Below the pieces are notes generated by a model that saw only the letters and a list, made by a program, of their open reading frames with translations, searched no databases and had not been told where the DNA came from. A stretch of 9,781 nt of DNA, taken from the NCBI GenBank assembly GCA_023511475.1, contig JAIMBM010000065.1, forward strand, positions 1-9,781, written 5' to 3'. The DNA comes from Anaerolineae bacterium (GTDB lineage: Bacteria > Chloroflexota > Anaerolineae > SpSt-313). A program made the translations under genes and the position numbers. Positions 5,909 to 9,781 of the stretch are shown one piece after another. Numbering within the stretch: the stretch's first letter is position 1; the number at the start of each line of letters is the position of its first letter.

Positions 5909-6955
5909 TCATGGAGAGCTATAGAGGTGACACTTCACACTGTGCCCGGGCGCTACCTCACTGACCCCCGGCTCTACCCGGTCGCAGAGGTCGGGGAGGC
6001 GCTCGGGGCAGCGGGGATGGAACGTGCAGCCCGGCAGCACGCTGTAGGGGTCGGGCACCATCCCTTCGATCGTCTGCAGGCGCGGCTTCTTCGTGCCGCG
6101 GGCGACCGCATCGGTGAGCTGGGGGATGGACCTCAGGAGCGCCCGGGTGTACGGATGCAGCGGGCTCATGAAGAGGGTTTTGACGTCGGTCAGCTCGACG
6201 ACCTTGCCCAGGTACATGACGGCAACCGTCTCGGCCATCTCGGCGATCACGCCGAGGTTATGGGTGATGTACATGATCGCCATGCCGAACTCCTTCTGGA
6301 GCTCGCGCATGAGGTCCAGAATCTGCGCCTCGGTCGTCACGTCGAGGGCGGTCGTCGGCTCGTCGGCGATGAGCAGCTTGGGGCGGCAGCATAGCGCCAT
6401 GGCGATCACCGCACGCTGCCTCATGCCGCCGCTGAGCTGGAAGGGATAGTCATCGAGGGCCTGCCGTGGCTTGGGCAGCCTGACCCGGGCCAGCATGTCG
6501 GCGGCGATCTCACGCGCTTCGGCCTCGCTCACCTTCTGGTGCAGGGTGATGACCTCGGTGATCTGGCTGCCGACCGTGCGCACGGGGATGAGAGCACTCA
6601 TTGGCTCCTGGAACACCATCGAGATCTGGTTCCCGCGGATGCTGCGCATCTCGCGGCCATTGGGCTCCAGCCTGGCGAGATCGATGACGTCGGTCAGCGC
6701 AGAAGAGGCGCTAGCCTCCTCGACGGTGCGGTAGAAGAGGATCTCCCCGCCTTCGATGCGCCCCGGCGAAGGGACCAACCGGAGGAGGGAGAGTGCCGTT
6801 ACGCTCTTGCCGCAGCCGCTCTCGCCGACTATGCCGAGGGTGCGGCCGCGGCGGATCGTCAGGTCCACGCCGTCAACCGCCCGAACGGTGCCCTCGGGCA
6901 GGTGAAAGTAGGTGCGGAGGTTCTTGATCTCTACGAGCGCACTGTTCCCGAGCAT
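5909..6955 (-). CDS. ABC transporter ATPase, DppD/OppD type
   Basis: First ATPase of the importer, 348 residues, complete. Motifs: Walker A GESGCGKS (44-51), Q-loop Gln116 in MVFQEPMSALIP, signature SGGMRQRAVIA (175-185), Walker B LLIADEP (194-200), and switch His232 in YITHNLGVIAEM. The segment after the Q-loop reads SALIPVRTVGSQ where most relatives have S-L-N-P, a mild departure. The C-terminal extension carries CTFHPRCPERLPDLC with a later CH, giving C310, C316, C324 and C342 (C-x5-C-x7-C-x17-C), the same pattern as the partner ATPase and compatible with an iron-sulfur site. The ATG at 6955 has GAGAGG 4 nt upstream, a sequence that overlaps the TAG of the preceding permease gene. Only 9 nt separate the two genes, so they are surely co-transcribed. 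Confidence 0.95.
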   Translation of the reverse strand: MLGNSALVEIKNLRTYFHLPEGTVRAVDGVDLTIRRGRTLGIVGESGCGKSVTALSLLRLVPSPGRIEGGEILFYRTVEEASASSALTDVIDLARLEPNGREMRSIRGNQISMVFQEPMSALIPVRTVGSQITEVITLHQKVSEAEAREIAADMLARVRLPKPRQALDDYPFQLSGGMRQRAVIAMALCCRPKLLIADEPTTALDVTTEAQILDLMRELQKEFGMAIMYITHNLGVIAEMAETVAVMYLGKVVELTDVKTLFMSPLHPYTRALLRSIPQLTDAVARGTKKPRLQTIEGMVPDPYSVLPGCTFHPRCPERLPDLCDRVEPGVSEVAPGHSVKCHLYSSP

Positions 6956-6959
6956 GGAG

Positions 6960-6965
6960 CCTCTC
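6960..6965 (-). promoter_or_regulatory. Ribosome binding site of the DppD-type gene, overlapping the upstream stop codon
   Basis: The minus strand reads TAGAGAGGCTCCATG. The TAG ends the DppC-type permease, GAGAGG is the Shine-Dalgarno sequence, and ATG starts the ATPase. The tight packing suggests that ribosomes finishing the permease re-initiate on the ATPase. Confidence 0.65.
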
Positions 6966-8131
6966 TACATGGCATAGGGGTCTGCTGCATCGCGCAGGCC
7001 GTCCCCGAGAAAGTTGAACATCAGCACCGCGATGACGACAAAGACGACGGGGGAGAGCACCCAGGGCAACTGTGCCACAGCCATAATATCCTGCGCGTCC
7101 TGCAGCATCACACCCCAACTGATCGTCGGAGGGCGCAGGCCGATGCCCAGGAAGCTCAGGGCCGTCTCCCCGAGGATCATGCCGGGCAGCGACCCGGTGA
7201 GGGAGACGATGATGTAGCTGGCAAAGCCGGGCAGCATATAGGAGGTGATGATCCGCCACTCGCTCTCGCCATCCAGCCGGGCCGCCAGCACGAAATCCTC
7301 CTCTCGCATGCTGAGCAGCTTGCCGCGCACCACACGGGCCAGCCCCGTCCAGCCGAGGATGGAGAGGATGATCGTGGTGGCAAAGTAAATCCGCAACTGA
7401 GGCCAGTTCTGCGGCAGGGCCGCGGCGAGCGACATCCACAGGGGGATCGTGGGTAGGGAGATCAGGACGTCGATGATGCGCTGGATCACCTCATCGATAG
7501 CGCCGCCAAAGTACCCCGAGATGCCTCCGAGGATCAGGCCCAGCACAAAGCTGATCGCCACGCCGATGAGCCCAACGGTCAGCGAGATGCGCCCGCCGAA
7601 AAAGATGCGGGAGAGGATATCCCGCCCCACGCTATCGGTGCCGAGGAGGAAGAGGGGAGCCGTCTCCGGGTCCTCGGTCCCGAACAGGTGCAGGTCACAG
7701 TCGAACAGCCCCCATAGCCGGTAGCGGCTGCCGTGCACAAACAGCTTGATCGGGGCGGTCACCTCCGCGTTGGCCTTGTAGATCGGACGCATGGTCTCCG
7801 GGTCCCGCGTTCTGACCACCTGATAGACGAAGGGCGGGCGGAAGCGGCCGTTCAGATCGCGAATGTAGATGCCGGTCGGGGGGCAGGCCGCAAACTGCTT
7901 GTAGCGATAGAGCGGGTCGTGGGGGCTGACGAACTCGGCAAAGGCTGCGATCAGGTAAAAGATTGCGAGCACCACCGCAGCTGCCTGAGCCAGCTTGTGG
8001 CGACGGAACCGCCACCACACGAGCTGCCACTGCCCTGCCCGGTAAAAGCGTTCCTCTTTCGCCTCGGCGGATTCCTTCCGCCACCCGAGGCGTGCCCTCG
8101 CACCACCAAAGACCGAACCCACCCTGCTCAC
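6965..8131 (-). CDS. ABC transporter permease, DppC/OppC type
   Basis: Inner-membrane subunit of the importer, 388 residues. That is longer than a typical DppC (about 300), because of an N-terminal cytoplasmic tail (about 1-45) and a long extracytoplasmic stretch between the first helix (about 48-68) and the main membrane core (from about 180). The core has the usual order: TDSVGRDILSRIFFGGRISL (165-184), a glycine-rich helix GLIGVAISFVLGLILGGISG (187-206), and the ATPase-docking loop LAARLDGESEWRI (282-294) in place of the usual E-A-A-x3-G form. GETALSFLGIGLRPPTISWG (321-340) and NFLGDGLRDAADP (373-385) complete it. The start is GTG at 8131, supported by GGAGGGG just upstream and by a 4-nt GTGA overlap with the stop of the DppB-type gene. 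The long loop may contact the binding protein; this is inference. The stop is TAG. Confidence 0.94.
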   Translation of the reverse strand: MSRVGSVFGGARARLGWRKESAEAKEERFYRAGQWQLVWWRFRRHKLAQAAAVVLAIFYLIAAFAEFVSPHDPLYRYKQFAACPPTGIYIRDLNGRFRPPFVYQVVRTRDPETMRPIYKANAEVTAPIKLFVHGSRYRLWGLFDCDLHLFGTEDPETAPLFLLGTDSVGRDILSRIFFGGRISLTVGLIGVAISFVLGLILGGISGYFGGAIDEVIQRIIDVLISLPTIPLWMSLAAALPQNWPQLRIYFATTIILSILGWTGLARVVRGKLLSMREEDFVLAARLDGESEWRIITSYMLPGFASYIIVSLTGSLPGMILGETALSFLGIGLRPPTISWGVMLQDAQDIMAVAQLPWVLSPVVFVVIAVLMFNFLGDGLRDAADPYAM

Positions 8132-9129
8132 TGCCCCTCCAGACTACCAAAGCGAACACGCGGGTCTACCATGGCCAGCAAGATGTCCGAGATCAGGCTG
8201 CCGACGGCGACCAGCGTGCCAGAGATGAGAATATAGCTCCCGGCCAGGTACATGTCCTGCCCCATCAGTGCGCGCCACAGGGCGGGGCCGGCGGTCGGCA
8301 GGTTGAGCACAATCTCGACGACCGTGCCGCCCGAGAAGAACCACGGCAGGAGCCAGCCGATCGTGCTGATGAAGGGGTTGATGGCGATGCGCACCGGGTA
8401 TCGCAGCAGCACCTTGAGCTCCGAGAGCCCCTTGGCGCGCGCCACCAGCACGTACTGCTTGCGCAGCTCATCCAGCATCGTGGCGCGCATGGTACGGATG
8501 AGACCGGCAGTGCCGTTGATCCCCAGAATGACGATGGGTATCCAGATGTGGCCCAGAAGGTCTACGAACTTGGCCCAGCTCCAGGGCTGAATCTGGTACT
8601 CGGGCGAGAAGAGGCCGCCGACCTTGACGCCAAACTGGGTGTAGCTGACATACATCACCACCATCGCCAGGAGGAATCCCGGGACGGCCAGGCCGATGAA
8701 CCCCAGCAGGGTAAAGAAATAGTCCGCGATGGAGTACTGCTTTACGGCCACAAAGATGCCGATTGGCAGCGCGACGACCCACGTAAACACCGCTGAGAAC
8801 AGGGCGATGGCAAAAGTGTACCCCATCCGGGAGGCGATTACGTCCCTCACCGGCTTGTTCCACTGGAAGGTGTAGCCGAAATCGAGACGGAACAGGATAT
8901 TGCCCACCCACTTCAGATACTGCTCATACATTGGCCTGTCGAGGCCGTACATCTGCACCCACCGCCGGATCTCCGCCTCGTCCAGGTGTTGGCCGGACTG
9001 GCGCAGGCGGTTGAGGTGCTCGGTGAGATAGTCTCCCGGCGGCAGCTGGATAATAATGAAGGCAAGGATCGAGATGAGGAATATCTGCGGTATGATCCGG
9101 ATGATACGCTTCACGATATAGCTCGCCAT
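8128..9129 (-). CDS. ABC transporter permease, DppB/OppB type (native start at 9129)
   Basis: Inner-membrane partner of the DppC-type permease, 333 residues from the ATG at 9129, a normal length. It begins MASYIVKRIIRIIPQIFLIS, the classic first helix of this family. It continues with a large extracytoplasmic domain containing RRWVQMYGLDRPMYEQYLKW (55-74) and FGYTFQWNKPVRDVI (84-98). The core is GFIGLAVPGFLLAMVVM (143-159), the ATPase-docking loop VARAKGLSELKVLLRY (229-244), and a final helix ending DILLAMVDPRVRFG (315-328). No good Shine-Dalgarno sequence precedes the ATG (minus strand GGCTGGGCAATCCGCCG). The same frame stays open upstream for 123 codons to an ATG at 9498, but those codons encode a different protein family. 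As written in this sequence, translation from 9498 would give a 456-residue fusion. The normal operon promoter and leader expected here are missing. Confidence 0.93.
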   Translation of the reverse strand: MASYIVKRIIRIIPQIFLISILAFIIIQLPPGDYLTEHLNRLRQSGQHLDEAEIRRWVQMYGLDRPMYEQYLKWVGNILFRLDFGYTFQWNKPVRDVIASRMGYTFAIALFSAVFTWVVALPIGIFVAVKQYSIADYFFTLLGFIGLAVPGFLLAMVVMYVSYTQFGVKVGGLFSPEYQIQPWSWAKFVDLLGHIWIPIVILGINGTAGLIRTMRATMLDELRKQYVLVARAKGLSELKVLLRYPVRIAINPFISTIGWLLPWFFSGGTVVEIVLNLPTAGPALWRALMGQDMYLAGSYILISGTLVAVGSLISDILLAMVDPRVRFGSLEGQ

Positions 9130-9498
9130 CGGCGGATTGCCCAGCCGCGCCAGACGCAGCGCGCGCAGGGCATCGCCGCCCGCCGTGGCGCCCGGCAAGA
9201 ACGCATTCACCGCGATGCCCTGGGCATAGGCGCTAGCAAGCGGCGCATAGGGCGCATTGAGGTCGAGCGCGCGCGCCAGTTGTGACCAGCGCCACGCCGA
9301 CACGGCATTGGCGGCGATCGCCACCGCGAGCGCCGCCGCGAACCAACCGGGCGCCACGCCGGCCAGGTGTGCGGTGAGCGCCTGCGGCCCGACCCAGACC
9401 ACCGCGAGCGCCAACAGGCCGAGTCCGGCGCACGCGCGCAGCACGATCCGCCGCCAGCGGCCGCGCTGCGCCGCCTCGTTGCTGGTGACGCGCGCCAT
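9130..9498 (-). pseudogene. N-terminal fragment of a flippase-like membrane protein (UPF0104/LPG-synthase TM family), fused in frame to the permease
   Basis: Codons 1-123 from the ATG at 9498 resemble the start of lysylphosphatidylglycerol-synthase-like transmembrane proteins (the AglD/UPF0104 group), which usually have about 300 or more residues. The first helix RACAGLGLLALAVVWVG (21-37) and second helix WFAAALAVAIAANAVSAWRW (52-71) are visible. They are followed by the family signature FLPGATAGGDALRALRLARL (100-119). Right after RLGNPP the family sequence ends and the DppB-type permease begins. Such genes commonly follow a family-2 glycosyltransferase, as here: the glycosyltransferase stop is 7 nt upstream. 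At most one third of the gene is present. Either a recombination destroyed it or two unrelated sequences were joined during assembly. Confidence 0.75.
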
Positions 9499-9505
9499 CG
9501 CCGCG

Positions 9506-9781
9506 TCAGGGTGTCCGTTGGCGCGCGCCGGACCCGGGCGGCCGCAACAGATACTGGCGATGACCCTGCGGCTCGTGATACACGCGCATGATCAGTTCGG
9601 CGATCACGCCGGTGGCGAGCAACTGCACCCCCATCAAAACCAGCAGCACGCCCAGCAGCAGCAGCGGCCGGCCGCCGATCGGGTTGCCCAGCACGAGCTT
9701 GTCGAACGCGAGCCAGCCGAGCGCCGCCGCGCCCGGCACGGCCAGCGCCAGCCCCACGCCGCCGAAGGCATGCAGCGGCCG
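9506..9781 (-). CDS. Family-2 glycosyltransferase (polyprenyl-phosphate sugar transferase type), C-terminal end
   Basis: Only the last 91 residues are in the window; the frame is open to the right edge. The peptide starts RPLHAFGGVGLALAVPGAAA, has two membrane helices separated by a loop with GNPIGGRPLLLLG, and ends with GVIAELIMRVYHEPQGHRQY. This is the standard C-terminal double-helix anchor of membrane glycosyltransferases that follow a GT-A catalytic domain, with the conserved 'IGGRPLL' and 'E-L-x-x-R-x-Y-H-E' signatures. The acceptor is likely a polyprenyl phosphate and the product a lipid-linked sugar, from family knowledge. The catalytic domain is outside the window. A flippase-like gene starts 7 nt downstream, a common pairing. 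This piece looks unrelated in function to the transporter operon. The stop is TGA. Confidence 0.85.
   Translation of the reverse strand, partial: RPLHAFGGVGLALAVPGAAALGWLAFDKLVLGNPIGGRPLLLLGVLLVLMGVQLLATGVIAELIMRVYHEPQGHRQYLLRPPGSGARQRTP

Noticed and set aside
4898..6394. 498-codon plus-strand open frame opposite both ATPase genes
   Set aside because: It spans two recognised ATPase genes and their intergenic gap and has the His/Arg/Leu-rich composition of an antisense shadow.
1..9781. CRISPR arrays, tRNA or rRNA genes
   Set aside because: No regularly spaced repeats, tRNA cloverleaf pattern or ribosomal RNA sequence was noticed on reading both strands.

Overview
The window looks like a high-GC bacterial locus for importing and breaking down oligosaccharides. 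Almost all coding is on the minus strand, so the genes read from right to left. The lipoprotein solute-binding protein has an N-terminal linker with repeated 'IIEKVVT'-type units. That linker, the family-5 binding protein and the large DppC-like permease recall Chloroflexota, Thermomicrobia and related groups. This placement is from memory of those families and is tentative.

Layout in transcription order (right to left). (1) 9506-9781: C-terminal end of a membrane-anchored family-2 glycosyltransferase, cut by the window edge. (2) 9130-9498: first 123 codons of a flippase-like (UPF0104 / LPG-synthase transmembrane) protein. It stops being that protein exactly where (3) a DppB/OppB-type permease begins in the same frame (8128-9129). 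(4) 6965-8131: DppC/OppC-type permease, starting with GTG and overlapping gene 3 by 4 nt. (5) 5909-6955 and (6) 4856-5887: the two ABC ATPases (DppD- and DppF-type). (7) 2488-4815: a glycoside hydrolase family 2 enzyme interrupted by one in-frame TAG at 3058-3060, with the family C-terminal domain continuing in the same frame to 2488. (8) A strong hairpin and a 226-nt spacer. (9) 207-2261: a Tat-type lipoprotein solute-binding protein of family 5. (10) 1-101: the first 33 codons of a probable IS1182-like transposase behind a perfect Shine-Dalgarno sequence.

How the genes work together (inference from family knowledge): the binding protein captures an oligosaccharide outside the membrane, two permeases and two ATPases import it, and the GH2 enzyme, which has no visible signal peptide, hydrolyses it in the cytoplasm. 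No transcriptional regulator is visible in the window.

Points most worth a second look: the single TAG inside an otherwise intact GH2 gene; the in-frame join between a flippase-like gene and the DppB-type permease, which is either a real rearrangement or a chimeric assembly; a transposase start immediately after the binding-protein gene; and a repeat cluster with 21-bp spacing in front of the binding-protein gene. I did not find a convincing new multi-gene system. The locus is otherwise a recognisable oligosaccharide-uptake operon.
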